Source: Meinhardsimonia xiamenensis (lineage in GTDB: Bacteria > Pseudomonadota > Alphaproteobacteria > Rhodobacterales > Rhodobacteraceae). Taken from it: a stretch of DNA of 62,417 nt. The DNA lies in assembly GCF_900102905.1 (NCBI RefSeq), contig NZ_FNFV01000009.1, positions 1 through 62,417 on the forward strand, in the 5' to 3' direction. The position numbers and the translations under genes are program-made. Positions 50,370-60,886 of the stretch are shown in pieces. The notes beneath the pieces are model-generated. The model was not told the origin of the DNA. It saw only the letters and a list, made by a program, of their open reading frames with translations, and searched no databases. Position 1 is the stretch's first letter; each line of letters starts with the position of its first letter.

Positions 50370-53300
50370 ATGAGCTGCAGAACAGCCGACTTTTTGCTCA
50401 GCACTCGCAGACGATCCGTAGGCGCGCCGCCATTCATCGGATTGCTGCCATTGGAGGATGGGGCATTCAAGCGAGCACTTGATGAGGCGCGGCAATTTCT
50501 GGACCGTCGAGCGGATCGGATCGACGCGTTCTTTCGAAAGTTTCCCAACTTGGCGACCTGGTTGGTGACGCACTCCCTGAGCGAAGGCTATGGCGACGAT
50601 GGACATGCGGTCTATCCGCACATCGAAAATACGCTCTGCGTACCTTTGCAATACCAGCAGCATCGGAAAGCTTTGTTCAATTCCTTCTGCACGACATGCG
50701 AGCGGTTCGGCCTGCCCACGCGGGGCTTTGAACGCGATGTCGACGTCTACCTTCTTCATGCCGGCGTCAGTCAGGCACAACTTCCGCACTTGGTTGACGC
50801 ATTCTTGAGGCAGGAGAAAGCTTTCGGCCCGCCACCAACCGAGTCGACAGCAGAGCTGAATCGTTGGGAGGACGACGCCCTCTATTTTCTCCCTCCGTCG
50901 GTCAACGTGCTTCGCCGAGCAATCCTTTGGGATGAAACCGCTTGGCATGCCGCTTTGTTCGCGCGGTTACGCCAAGACCCAGAGGGCTTTGTTCCTGCGA
51001 TAGAATTCGAGAGGCAGTTCAAGGCAGTTCTTGAAGAACGGTTGAAGGAGACGAATTCGGCACCAAGCCGGCGAGGAAGAGAGGCGCTCGCACCGCGACC
51101 GAAGCTGCATTGGCAGTCCGGTGGGCTTGTATTGCGGCTGCCCCGAACCGAGGGACGTATTCGCCTTTGTTTCGATGGCGCGCAACGTCCTCTGCGGTTA
51201 CGTGGCGGTGAAGACTGGCCACTCCCGCAGCCGTGGCCAAGTGAGATACGTTGGGAAATCTCCGGGCAGACAGGTCAGCTTGAGTTCCTCGCGCGCGGAG
51301 GTTGCGCGGTTTTCGACAGGATCACCGGCCATTATCTGCGCGAGATCCCGCGCGGCGCAGGCGACGTCGAAATCGACTCAAGAGACATCATAATCCTGGC
51401 GCGCGAGCCCTTTTCGGTAGCTGGAGAAGCCGCTTTTGAACCGGAATCCGATAGCTTTGTTGGCTTCGCAACTCTTGGACCGCACGCTGTAACGGTCGAC
51501 CACGATGGCACGCAGACCGGTCTCAAAGCCCGTCCGAGAAGACGTCTTTTGCTAACGGGCTCTCCAATCGCGGACGGACCACGGGGGCCGCTTTATGGGC
51601 GTTCCTCACGCCTTCGTGTCGAAACCGGATTGGGACGTTCCGAAATACGTGCAGTACGCGTCACCCTCGGCGCGCAATCGCGACTTATACAGATCCCCAT
51701 TTCGGCTGATGGTTTTGGAGATATCGGCATTGGGGAAATCCTGACCGAATTCGAAGGGGCCGAAGCCGAAGACCCGATTCGCCTCAGGGCTGAGTTGATG
51801 GCGCCAAACGCAGGGAGTGCCGATGTTCATGGCTCGGGAATCGGTCTGTCCGCATGGGTTTGGCCGGGATTCCGCGGCACGGACGGCATAGTGCTCGAAA
51901 GTGAGAGTGCCGTCAGCAATCTTGTCCAGGACGAATGCCTTCACGTTGGTCGCGACGACCACGGACAACTTTGCCTTGAGCCGGGCGGTGGATACAGCAT
52001 TGCCCGAGCCGTATTCGACATCGAAGGCGTTCACGTTCCATTCGATCTGCCCTGGCCAGACGTCACTGTCGTGTGGCGACGCGCGGATGGAAGCGTTGCC
52101 CCGCTCCCGCTGGGTACCCGGCTCTCGGTTGGTGAAGATGATCGTTTCGATACGATTTGCGTTCGATGCCCCGACCAAAAGGCGCAATTGATCATCCGTG
52201 GAAGACGGGAAGAGGCACCGTTCATCGGCGGTCTGACCCGCAATCTCGCTGTTCGCGATCTTCTGACGCCTTCGGCCGATGAACGCGTGATGTTGCGGCG
52301 CAGCAATGGCTCGGAGGTCTTGCTGTTCGAACTCGTCGCGGCACTTGCCCCTCTTGAAATCAATCTTCTGCCCGCTAGCGACGCAATTCGGCTACGGTTG
52401 AAATTTGCCGAGCCAGTCGATGCGGTGGCGGTTGAGATTGAGAATGAAATCGGGGAGATCGTTCTCGCCGAGGCCGCGCTGCGTTATCGGCCGGTGGCAA
52501 CGCGCCGACCAGAATGGTTTCACGCCGATGTGCGTGACAACAACGCGCACGCGGTCGATCTCACCATTGACACGGATTGGCTTGATGATGGGCCGCGCCT
52601 CGCCCAACTTTTGATTCGCCCCGAAGGGCGTGAAGGCTGGCGTCCGCTTCGCAATTCTAGAGGCGACAGCTTTGCGATCGCCATTTCCAACCCGGCGGCG
52701 GACAAATTCGTGCGCGACGACGAGATTCAGCGTCGTTTCGAGACCCTCTGTCGCTGGCTGTCCGATTGCTATGCGGTAGAGTGCTGGCCAACGCTGGAGC
52801 GTACGATTGTGTCGCGCTGGAAGGCGCTCGGACTTCGCCTGCGTGCGCTGCCCGGCGGTGACAGCGCCATAATGCGCGCAGCTTCAATACCCCCTCCTGA
52901 TCACGCAGCTCCCGGCTGGGTGCCGATCCTGCACCCTCTGTGCTTCGCACCCGATCTTTACGCCGCCGCCCCTCGGGCATTCGCGACTCTGGCGGCCTCC
53001 AGCGACCACGGCATTGCCGAAATGGCCGCGCTGGCGACGCTCGATACAGCGCGCCTGCGCGATCTGTCTCACCTTCATGCAGCCATCTTCCCTGGCTTCG
53101 AAAACTGGAAGCAAGCAAATGAAACCGGGGCTCGTTTGGAAAGGTTCAGTCCAGGTCGATATTTCCAGTTTCTTCAGATCTTCGATACGGATCCATCGGC
53201 GGGTTGGTTCTGGCGCGGGACACCATTGCTGGGGCCTGACCATTGGCGGGCGGCACATATCCGGCTTATCGAGCGCCTTGATGCCGCTGGGCTGTTTGTC

Positions 53301-53648
53301 GAAGACACGGCCGAGGAGGGGCCGAACAGCCGGCGCCAGCAATCCTTGCAGCGATTGATGCATGCCGCCTGGAAGTTTGCGCCCGAGACCCTTCGCCCAC
53401 CGGTTCCACGGCGGAGACAAGAAGCACAGGAACCAGACCAGGTCGATCTGTGGGCCTCGGCGCTGCTGTGCGGTTTTGCCAAGGCAAGCCGGTTCAATGA
53501 GGTGGCGCAATATGTTGATGCCATTTCCGCTCGAGCAGAGATGTCGCCTGAGCAAGCTCTGACCAGCATCGCCTTCATGCTACGCCTCGCGCCGGAACTT
53601 TTCGCATTCCATCTGTTACTCTGGCAGATCGCCAAGGAGCGTCCATGA
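50370..53648 (+). CDS. druH: Druantia type III DruH-like protein
   Basis: A 1092-residue protein without ATPase, nuclease or membrane motifs that I can see. It begins MSCRTADFLLSTRRRSVGAP and has an N-terminal helical section, a long beta-rich middle (residues ~300-750) and a helical C-terminus. The identification rests on context and size: Druantia type III consists of two genes, a large unknown DruH and the giant helicase DruE. Here the stop overlaps the start of just such a helicase (ATGA). ATG 50370 is preceded by a G-rich ribosome site. Without a profile search, DruH cannot be proven. Confidence 0.65.
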   Translation: MSCRTADFLLSTRRRSVGAPPFIGLLPLEDGAFKRALDEARQFLDRRADRIDAFFRKFPNLATWLVTHSLSEGYGDDGHAVYPHIENTLCVPLQYQQHRKALFNSFCTTCERFGLPTRGFERDVDVYLLHAGVSQAQLPHLVDAFLRQEKAFGPPPTESTAELNRWEDDALYFLPPSVNVLRRAILWDETAWHAALFARLRQDPEGFVPAIEFERQFKAVLEERLKETNSAPSRRGREALAPRPKLHWQSGGLVLRLPRTEGRIRLCFDGAQRPLRLRGGEDWPLPQPWPSEIRWEISGQTGQLEFLARGGCAVFDRITGHYLREIPRGAGDVEIDSRDIIILAREPFSVAGEAAFEPESDSFVGFATLGPHAVTVDHDGTQTGLKARPRRRLLLTGSPIADGPRGPLYGRSSRLRVETGLGRSEIRAVRVTLGAQSRLIQIPISADGFGDIGIGEILTEFEGAEAEDPIRLRAELMAPNAGSADVHGSGIGLSAWVWPGFRGTDGIVLESESAVSNLVQDECLHVGRDDHGQLCLEPGGGYSIARAVFDIEGVHVPFDLPWPDVTVVWRRADGSVAPLPLGTRLSVGEDDRFDTICVRCPDQKAQLIIRGRREEAPFIGGLTRNLAVRDLLTPSADERVMLRRSNGSEVLLFELVAALAPLEINLLPASDAIRLRLKFAEPVDAVAVEIENEIGEIVLAEAALRYRPVATRRPEWFHADVRDNNAHAVDLTIDTDWLDDGPRLAQLLIRPEGREGWRPLRNSRGDSFAIAISNPAADKFVRDDEIQRRFETLCRWLSDCYAVECWPTLERTIVSRWKALGLRLRALPGGDSAIMRAASIPPPDHAAPGWVPILHPLCFAPDLYAAAPRAFATLAASSDHGIAEMAALATLDTARLRDLSHLHAAIFPGFENWKQANETGARLERFSPGRYFQFLQIFDTDPSAGWFWRGTPLLGPDHWRAAHIRLIERLDAAGLFVEDTAEEGPNSRRQQSLQRLMHAAWKFAPETLRPPVPRRRQEAQEPDQVDLWASALLCGFAKASRFNEVAQYVDAISARAEMSPEQALTSIAFMLRLAPELFAFHLLLWQIAKERP

Positions 53649-56600
53649 CCGAACTCGATCCAATGCGTTTCAAGGAAGACCTTGGTGCGACACTGGCGCG
53701 CTATATCACAACGGCCGCCGCTGTCTCTGCCGCGCGGGCCCCAAGGCTGTCGCGTGCTGTCGCTGAAGCCTGCGCGCGCGCGGCATTGGTTCGCGGCCCA
53801 TTTGTCGAGAGCTTGCCTGACTTTGAGAAGGGCGGAAGCATCGAAGAACTGGTTGCAGACGGAGCGCTGCACGGCGCCTGGTCAGCGCTTTCCGAAAGCG
53901 CGGAGGGCCGGTCGTTGTGGCATCGACCACTCCATCTGCACCAGGCCGCTGCCATTGGGCGCGAGGAAAACTACCTCGTGGCCACGGGCACCGGCTCGGG
54001 CAAGACGGAGTCGTTTCTCTTTCCGCTGATCGACGATTTGCTGCGCCGAGGAGAATTGGAGCGGCCTGGTGTCCGCGCAATCCTGGTTTATCCACTCAAC
54101 GCTCTCGCAAATGACCAGATGCACCGTATTGCTCGGCTCTTGTTTCGAGATCTGGGTGATCCTGGAATCACACTCGGGCGCTTCACCGGACAGGTTCGCT
54201 CCAACGCAACACGAGCCGACGAAGAAGCCCATCTGATTGCCACACCCACCTTTCAGGCGGATTTCCCGGATGCCCGCCATGCACCGCGCAACTGGCTTCT
54301 CGCCAGGGGCGAGATGCTTGAAAAGCCGCCGCATATCCTTGTCACCAACTATGCCATGCTCGAGCATATTTTGCTCTTGCCGCGCAATCGTGCCCTCCTG
54401 GCCGGAGCGGACCTGCGCTGGCTAGTGCTCGATGAGGTGCATACCTATTCGGGCGCTCAAGCCATTGAAGTGGCCTTTCTTCTGCGAAAGTTGAAGGCGC
54501 GTCTCGGAATACCCCAAGGGCAGATCCGCTGTGTAGGCACCTCCGCAAGCCTTGACCCGGCTCGGCGCGAAGAGTTGGCCCGCTTTGCCGAAGATTTGTT
54601 CGGCGAGCCGTTTCCCAGCGGCGACGGCGCAGTGATCACCGCCGAGCGAAAGCTGCATCCAGCCTTGTGCGATGACGCGGAGCTTGTTGTGCTCGCCGCT
54701 TCGGATTGGGTTGAAGCTGGACGAGTGCTCTCTTCATTGCGAGAGCAAGGATGCCTTGCGCCCGACAACGCCGACTACCTGACGGAAGATTGGAACGAGG
54801 CCGTAAGGGAGGCTGGCCTCGAAGCGCTGACCCTCGACGCTTCCCAGCCCTTCGGAGAGGGGCTCATCGAGCGGCTCGCTCGCATCAAGCAGGTGCGCGA
54901 CGTGGCCAGCGCGCTCAAGGAACGTGCCTTGCCTTTTGCCGATCTGGCGGCGCGCGTTTTCCCATCCGATTCTGCGGAGACGGCACAGACCGCGCTCAAG
55001 GCTCTGATCTCTCTGGGTGTGCTGGCTCGTCCCTCTACGCCTGGCGCTTTTCCACTTCTCCCTGCAAGGTTTCATCTTGCGGCCTCGGGCGTCGAGGGGG
55101 TGGCGCTGAAGCTGTCTGCAAGCGATCCCGAGAATTGGTCCGGCTTCCAGCTATCGCGAAACGGCACCCATATTGACGGCGCCCCGGCCTATCCCCTGCT
55201 CGTGTGCCGCAATTGCGGAGAACCCTATATCGAAGGCTGGGACGATGGAACGATGCTTCATCCCCGCCCCGAGATCAGCCCCAATTCGAGGCGCCGTGTG
55301 TTGAGGTTGATCCGAGCGGGAGAGGCCGCAACAGAGCTCGATGCCGACGGAATCGACGACGAGTCCGAGGACGAGCCCTCCTTCGAGTTCTTTGCCGACA
55401 CGGGCGAACTGGCTGATGGTCCCGGGGAAGGCGTTCTGTCGCTTGACGAGGCGCCAATGCGAGACGACCCCGAAGAGCGCCGCAGTTACGTCCAACGGTG
55501 CCTTTCCTGCGGCGCAACGGGCGGGCGCTTCGCCGAGCCAGTAACATCGATTCATCCTGGTGACGATGCGCTGGCATCCGTGACCGCACAGACATTGCTA
55601 GAGGCTCTGCCCGCACCACAAGGGCGATCGGCAGAAGCGCCAATGAGGGGGAGGAATCTTCTCGTCTTTGCCGATAACCGTCAGGATGCAGCCTTCTTCG
55701 CACCGTTTTTCGAGCGTACCTCTCGGGACCAAGCTCTCCGCGCGACTATGGTTCAGGCTGTCCGCAGGGAGGCCGATGAGGCGCTGGATCTCATGGGCCT
55801 CCGCGATGGTGCGTGGACCTCGCTTCGCCGGAATGGCTTCAAGCTTTACGATCGCCGCAACCCGGAGCCGTTGAGCAGCAGCGCCGCGAAGGACCGGCTC
55901 ATGGCCATGATCGCCGCCGAGCTCTGCGGCGGTCCTCTCCGGCTTTCACTGGAATCGCTCGGCCTGATTACCGTCCACTACGATGGCAGCGAGAGGATAA
56001 GCCAACGTTTGTCTGGAAAGGTTCCGCCCGAGCATCGCGGCATCATCCCCGCTTTGGTCCGATTTCTCCTGGATCTGATCCGGCAGTCGAGGGCGATCAA
56101 CTCGCTTGAAAATATCGACCTGACGGACGAATCCATCTGGGGGGAGGGCTTGGCGAGCTCCGACATCTCGTGGTCGCTGACACGGACCCATCAAAGCCGT
56201 CGGCTCCGCACGTTGCTCTCTGAGCCGGGGCGTCTCAATCGTCCCCTTTGGGTTCTGGTCAACAGACTGGAGATCCCCGAAAAGCAGGCAAGGGACATTC
56301 TCTCGGCATTTTGGGATGAGGCTACGCGGCCGCTTCATCGTCTTCTGGTGCCCGGCGGCCATGGCCATGTTCTGAACCTGGCCGCCATGCGGTTCACTGC
56401 GGCCGCCGAGGGCGACTTGCGCCGATGCGAAAGCTGCGGCGCGTTGAGCCAGATCGACCTGGGAGGCGTGTGTACAGCTTGGCGCTGCACCGGTCGGACT
56501 GTTCCAGTTTCGCCGGAGGAGCGGCAGGAGATGCGCCGACGCAATCACTACCTCGCTCGCTATGAAGGCCAACCACTAAGCGGGATCGCAAGAGAGCATA

Positions 56601-59579
56601 CCGCTGCCATTTCCACCACGGAACGAGCCGAGATCGAGGAGCGATTCCGGCTGGGGGAAATCAATCTTCTCAGCTGCACCACCACAATGGAGATGGGGGT
56701 CGATCTGGGCGAGCTGGAAGCGGTGTTTTGTCGGAACGTCCCGCCTGGGATCGCGAACTATCAGCAGCGCGCGGGGCGCGCCGGCAGGCGGGCTCAAGCC
56801 GCACCCATCGCATTGATGATGGCGCGGTCTGGCCGCTACGACCAGGCGCAGTTCAACGATCTGCGCGGATACCTCGAAGCATTGCCGCCGGCCCCGTATC
56901 TGACGCTGGACAATCCAAGCTTCTTCCGACGGCATCAGGTCTCGTGTCTTCTTGCGGGCTGGTTGGATCGTCGCCTTTTGGGCCACGAACGCACAGGTGC
57001 TCCTCGCCTGCGTGACGTGCTGGGCGAACGGCTGGACGAGACGGCAGAGGCGGAGGTGCTGGCGGATCTCGCGACATGGCTTACCTCCAGTGAAGGTATT
57101 GCCGCGCGTGAGATTGCCGAGGCCATGACGGCGACTCTTGGCGCCAAGCTCGGGCATGTTGGTCTCAGGGGGGGCGAGCTCACCGAACATGCCAGGGCAG
57201 AGATAACCCGCTGGATCAGGGCCACCTGTGCTCGTTGGCGTGAAATGAACGATGCCTACGAAAAGGCCCGCTCCGCGCTCGATGATCCAGATGCAAGTGA
57301 GCGGGAGCGGAGCCGGTCCACTCGCCGTATGACTGCGCGTTTGGGCGACATGAAGCGATATCTTGATCGATTCCTCGTCGAATCCCTTTCGCGCGCGGCG
57401 GTGATCCCGACCTATAGCTTCCCGGTACACTCGATACATCTGGAGATCGTCACCGAAAGAGGCGCGCACACTGCTTCGGACGATCGCGCTCTTCAGCTCG
57501 ATCGAGACGCGGCTATGGCGATCGCCGAATATGCGCCCGGTGCTGAAGTTGTGGCCGGCGGACGAATTTGGACATCTGCCGGCATCGCACGCCGAGCGAC
57601 CTTCGGCGTCGGCGACGCTTGGATGGAGCGCGGCTTTTGTCGCGTTTGTCCAGCGTGCCAACACGCCGAGATTCATCACGACCGCGACGATTTCGGGGAG
57701 AACTGCCCGCAATGCGGCAGCCGGGCCAGTGGCCCGCGTCGAGCCTTCGTGGAACCGGTCGGCTTCCTGACTTCGTATGCCGATCGGCAAGGAAGAGATC
57801 CTGGCGCGACGCGACTGAGAGTTCGACCTGTCGACGAGGCACGCCTTCTGACCCGCGCCCGCCCTGAGGATTTCCAAGCCTCCGACCTCGCGAGGGTGAC
57901 GCATTTCTTCGCACCGGCGGTAGCGCCAGAGGGCAGTCAGCCCGGGCGAATGCTTGTGCTGAACCGTGGCCCGATGGGTGCAGGCTATCTTTGGTGTCCG
58001 GTCTGTGAACATGCGCAGCCGGCACCTCAGGAGGCCATCGGGGGGGCAGAGATCCGAGCGGTTCATGAGAATCCCCGGACTGGCGATCGGTGTCGCGTCG
58101 AGTCTCTCCGATGGCCGGTAGATCTCGCGTATCTTCGAGACCGACCTTCGCGGCATCCGGATCGACCAGCCAGTTCCAGACTTTTCCGACCGCCCCACGG
58201 ACAAAGAACGCAAGGCCGCCCGGGAGGGCTTCCTTCGAACATTGGCAGAAGCGCTTAGGCTTGCAGCGGCCGATATCCTCGAAACCGACCCAAGAGATAT
58301 TCGTGCGACTGTCGAGCTTCTTGGAGCGGCTCCATTCGTTATTCTGTCGGACGCAGTCCCTGGTGGAGCCGGTTACTGTCGTCGGCTACTCGAAGAGTCT
58401 CGTTTCTCAGCGCGCGTACTGCTCGGTCGCGCCATCGCTGTTCTGGATTGCCCTCGCGGCGCAGCTTGCGAAACAAGTTGTTCGCGCTGCCTGAATGACT
58501 ACTCCAACCAGGCTCATTGGGATCAATTCAATCGCCATCCCGTGCTTAACTGGTTGCGTGCGCTCCTTGCGCAATCGACACCGCGGCCTGCTCACGCTCC
58601 CGAGGCTGCTATCCCGATAGCGCAAACCGCCGCAGCCACATTGCGGGTGCGACTTGAAGGTGCCCGGCTTGTGGCAGTGTCCTGTCCAATTCTATGGGGC
58701 GCCGAAGATCGCTCCGAGGCCCTCTCCAGCGCGCGAGCGCTGCGAAACTGGCTCGACGAAGACCCGATGCGCCACGCTCTTTTCCTGCTACCGCCAGGTG
58801 CGGATGATGCACGCAGTCCGACAGGCCTTGATCGCGAAATAGCATTTACTTTGGCGCCCTATGAACGATCTGGCCAACTTCGCTTCGGGACGCTGCCAAG
58901 CTCCGCCGTCCTGGATGCGCCGCGCCTTTCGATTTTGAAAGGGGTCGGCTCAGAAGCTTGCGTGGATGCGTTCTACGCAGAGAAGGACGCGGCTTCCGCT
59001 CTCGCAGGCCCGCTCGTCGGTGTGAGCCACATGTATTCGTGTACAGCGGGTGACAGCTGGCTTGCGTCTGTTCAGGACAGCGTTCAATCAATGCCGGGAC
59101 CCATGTCTGGTCTCACTGAGCGCTTGCGCGTGTTCCGCTTCCGGCCGGGAACCGCGCGTGATCTGTCTCCGCTTTTCAAAGGAGTTTCTGGGCGCCGCGT
59201 CGCTCTCGAAATCGAGGATCCTTGGTGTGGGGTTCGACCGCACAATCGCCGCCGCCTCGCCAACTTTGTTGCAGCGGCTGTCGCAGCGGGCCTCGATATC
59301 GAGCGACTGGCGGTGGTGTGGAATCCGCATCATGGGGAGCCCGATCCTGCTCAAGCCCAATCGAGCGCGTTGCGCGCCGAGCTTCGATCGGTGGGCATTA
59401 CCGTCACGCCCGAGCTCCGTCACCGCTCAGGACGAGATCGACATTTTCATGATCGCGTCGTGACCATCCAGACCGTCGACGATGGAGAGAGAGTCAATCT
59501 GAGGTGGGACGTCACCGCTGGGATCGACAATCTCATGTCTCATACGAAGGAATGCAGCGTCTTCATCGAGGAGCGCTGA
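53645..59579 (+). pseudogene. druE: DruE-like giant DEAD/DEAH helicase with DUF1998, split by a frameshift
   Basis: Two frames (53645-58258 and 58122-59579) together encode a ~1975-residue helicase. The first carries Walker A YLVATGTGSGKTESFLFPLI near residue 115, WLVLDEVHTYSGAQ near 260, and QQRAGRAGRRAQAAPIALMM near 1040, with zinc ribbons CESCGALSQ and CPACQHAEIHHDRDDFGENC. The second gives the DUF1998 end: AAPFVILSDAVPGGAGYCRR, and a four-Cys set in DCPRGAACETSCSRCLNDYS. Reading PVDLAY from one frame continues as IFETDLRGIRI in the other at ~58130. One or two bases appear lost or gained there. Either the gene is inactive or the base call is wrong. Confidence 0.82.
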
Positions 59580-59622
59580 ACCCAACTGCTCACGTGGAGG
59601 CGCGAAGGACTTCGGCTCCTCT

Positions 59623-59641
59623 TGCTTCCACAGTGCTTCCA
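59623..59641 (+). repeat. Paired TGCTTCCA repeats, left of the att candidate
   Basis: TGCTTCCA occurs at 59623-59630 and 59634-59641, 11 bases apart. The same pair with the same spacing lies right of the tRNA fragment at 59885-59903. Such spaced pairs flanking a core resemble integrase arm-binding sites. This is an inference from pattern alone. Confidence 0.5.
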
Positions 59642-59650
59642 CGGGTGCCT

Positions 59651-59692
59651 CAAACGCAAACGCCGCCCCGGAGGGCGGCGTTCAAGCGTTTG
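59651..59692. terminator. Large hairpin, probable terminator
   Basis: The inner stem AACGCCGCCC/GGGCGGCGTT (59659-59682, loop CGGA) is nested in an outer stem CAAACGC (59651-59657)/GCGTTTG (59686-59692). It could end druE transcription on the plus strand, or a tRNA transcript on the minus strand that would come from the fragment 17 bases away. Confidence 0.7.
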
Positions 59693-59707
59693 ATAATGCG
59701 TAGGAAT

Positions 59708-59753
<46 letters not shown>

Positions 59754-59884
59754 TCGTGTCGAACGAACCATGAACAATCACTCGGAACCGCGAGTTCTTG
59801 CGCAGTTTCCGACACTTGCCGATCCCGGCGAAGCGGCCCCGCTGCGCACGATCTGGCGCGATTGCGCAGCGCTTTTCGGCCGCG

Positions 59885-59903
59885 TGCTTCCATAATGCTT
59901 CCA
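59885..59903 (+). repeat. Paired TGCTTCCA repeats, right of the att candidate
   Basis: TGCTTCCA occurs at 59885-59892 and 59896-59903, repeating the 11-base spacing seen on the other side of the tRNA fragment. Between the fragment and these repeats (59754-59884) I see no gene. Confidence 0.5.
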
Positions 59904-59938
59904 ACGAGCCGAGACCTGATTTTCCGGTAGCACGGCCA

Positions 59939-60014
59939 TCAGGCGGCGGTGTGCGACCAGAAGGCGTGCTTCCTGCCGTGCTCCTCTTTCAACCTGGCGA
60001 CGTAGGCGTCGTGC
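59939..60014 (-). pseudogene. C-terminal stub of a gene cut by IS66
   Basis: The minus-strand frame reads in from the IS66 border and ends ...AYVARLKEEHGRKHAFWSHTAA then TGA at 59941-59939. The pattern YxARLxxxHGRKxxFW is reminiscent of the end of SWIM zinc-finger/DUF6880-type proteins, but 25 residues are too few to be sure. The rest of the gene would lie beyond the IS, outside the window. Confidence 0.45.
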
Positions 60015-60098
60015 GTAAGCGGTGCGTTGGCCCCACCTTTCCTGTGAGCGTGTGATCTGCGAGTCCCGGCGTTGTGTCGATTTGTAGGGACTTTCTCC

Positions 60099-60482
60099 AT
60101 GGAGCACTCAGCGGAGTTTCTCAGTGAGGTGATTGTCGGACCTCGCGGTCGGAGGCGGTGGCCGGATGATGTGAAAGCGCGGATCGTGGCTGAGACGTTG
60201 GAGCCGGGGACGACGGTGAATGAGGTTGCCCGGCGATATAACATGCGGCCCAATCATCTGTCGGAATGGCGGCGGATGGCGCGGGAGGGGAAGCTGGTGC
60301 TGCCGGCACTGCCGGAACCGGAGCCTGAGTTCGCGCCGATGGTTATCGAAGAGCTGACCGACTGTACGGTGGGAGCCGGGGACGCAACGGTTGAGATTGT
60401 CTGCGGCGATGTGGTGATCCGGCTGGACGAGGCGACCCCGGCGGTACGGATTGCAGAGATTGTGCGGGCACTCGGGGCATGA
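60099..60482 (+). CDS. tnpA: IS66 accessory protein TnpA
   Basis: A 127-residue helix-turn-helix protein: RRRWPDDVKARIVAETLEPG, TTVNEVARRYNMRPNHLSEW is the Trp repressor-like domain of IS66 TnpA, and EIVCGDVVIRLDEATPAVRI is the family C-terminus. It helps transposition. ATG 60099 is chosen over an in-frame start at 60072 for similarity to the family start. It overlaps tnpB by 4 bases. Confidence 0.92.
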   Translation: MEHSAEFLSEVIVGPRGRRRWPDDVKARIVAETLEPGTTVNEVARRYNMRPNHLSEWRRMAREGKLVLPALPEPEPEFAPMVIEELTDCTVGAGDATVEIVCGDVVIRLDEATPAVRIAEIVRALGA

Positions 60483-60832
60483 TTTTTCCGTCGAACCGGG
60501 TACGGATCGTTGTGTCGACGAAGCCGGTGGACTTCCGGAAAGGCCATGACGGGCTGGCGGCCCTGGTGAAGAACGAGTTGCGCAAAGAGCCGTTCACCGG
60601 GACGGTGTTCGTGTTCCGCGCCAAGCGGGCCGACCGGCTGAAGCTGCTCTATTGGGACGGCACCGGGCTGGTGATGATCTACAAGCGGCTGGAGGAGACG
60701 ACCTTCACCTGGCCAGCGATCCGCGACGGCCTGATGTCATTGAACCATGCCCAGTTCGAAGCGCTGTTTGCCGGATTGGACTGGCGGAAAGTGAAGGCTC
60801 TGGCGGCGCGTCCGCCGACTGCGGCAGAGTGA
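60479..60832 (+). CDS. tnpB: IS66 accessory protein TnpB (Orf2)
   Basis: A 117-residue IS66 Orf2-like protein: FPSNRVRIVVSTKPVDFRKG, HDGLAALVKNELRKEPFTGT, VFVFRAKRADRLKLLYWDGT and GLVMIYKRLEETTFTWPA are all hallmark blocks. It is required with TnpA and TnpC for efficient IS66 movement. It overlaps the tnpA stop. Confidence 0.95.
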   Translation: MIFPSNRVRIVVSTKPVDFRKGHDGLAALVKNELRKEPFTGTVFVFRAKRADRLKLLYWDGTGLVMIYKRLEETTFTWPAIRDGLMSLNHAQFEALFAGLDWRKVKALAARPPTAAE

Positions 60833-60886
60833 ATCATGGGGATGTTTTGGCGGGTGCTTCCCGCGCGATTTTGATAGATCACCCCC

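Noticed and set aside
58090-58494. A separate 134-codon gene in the third frame
   Set aside because: It overlaps the druE frameshift zone; the two other frames carry DUF1998 similarity and this one carries none.
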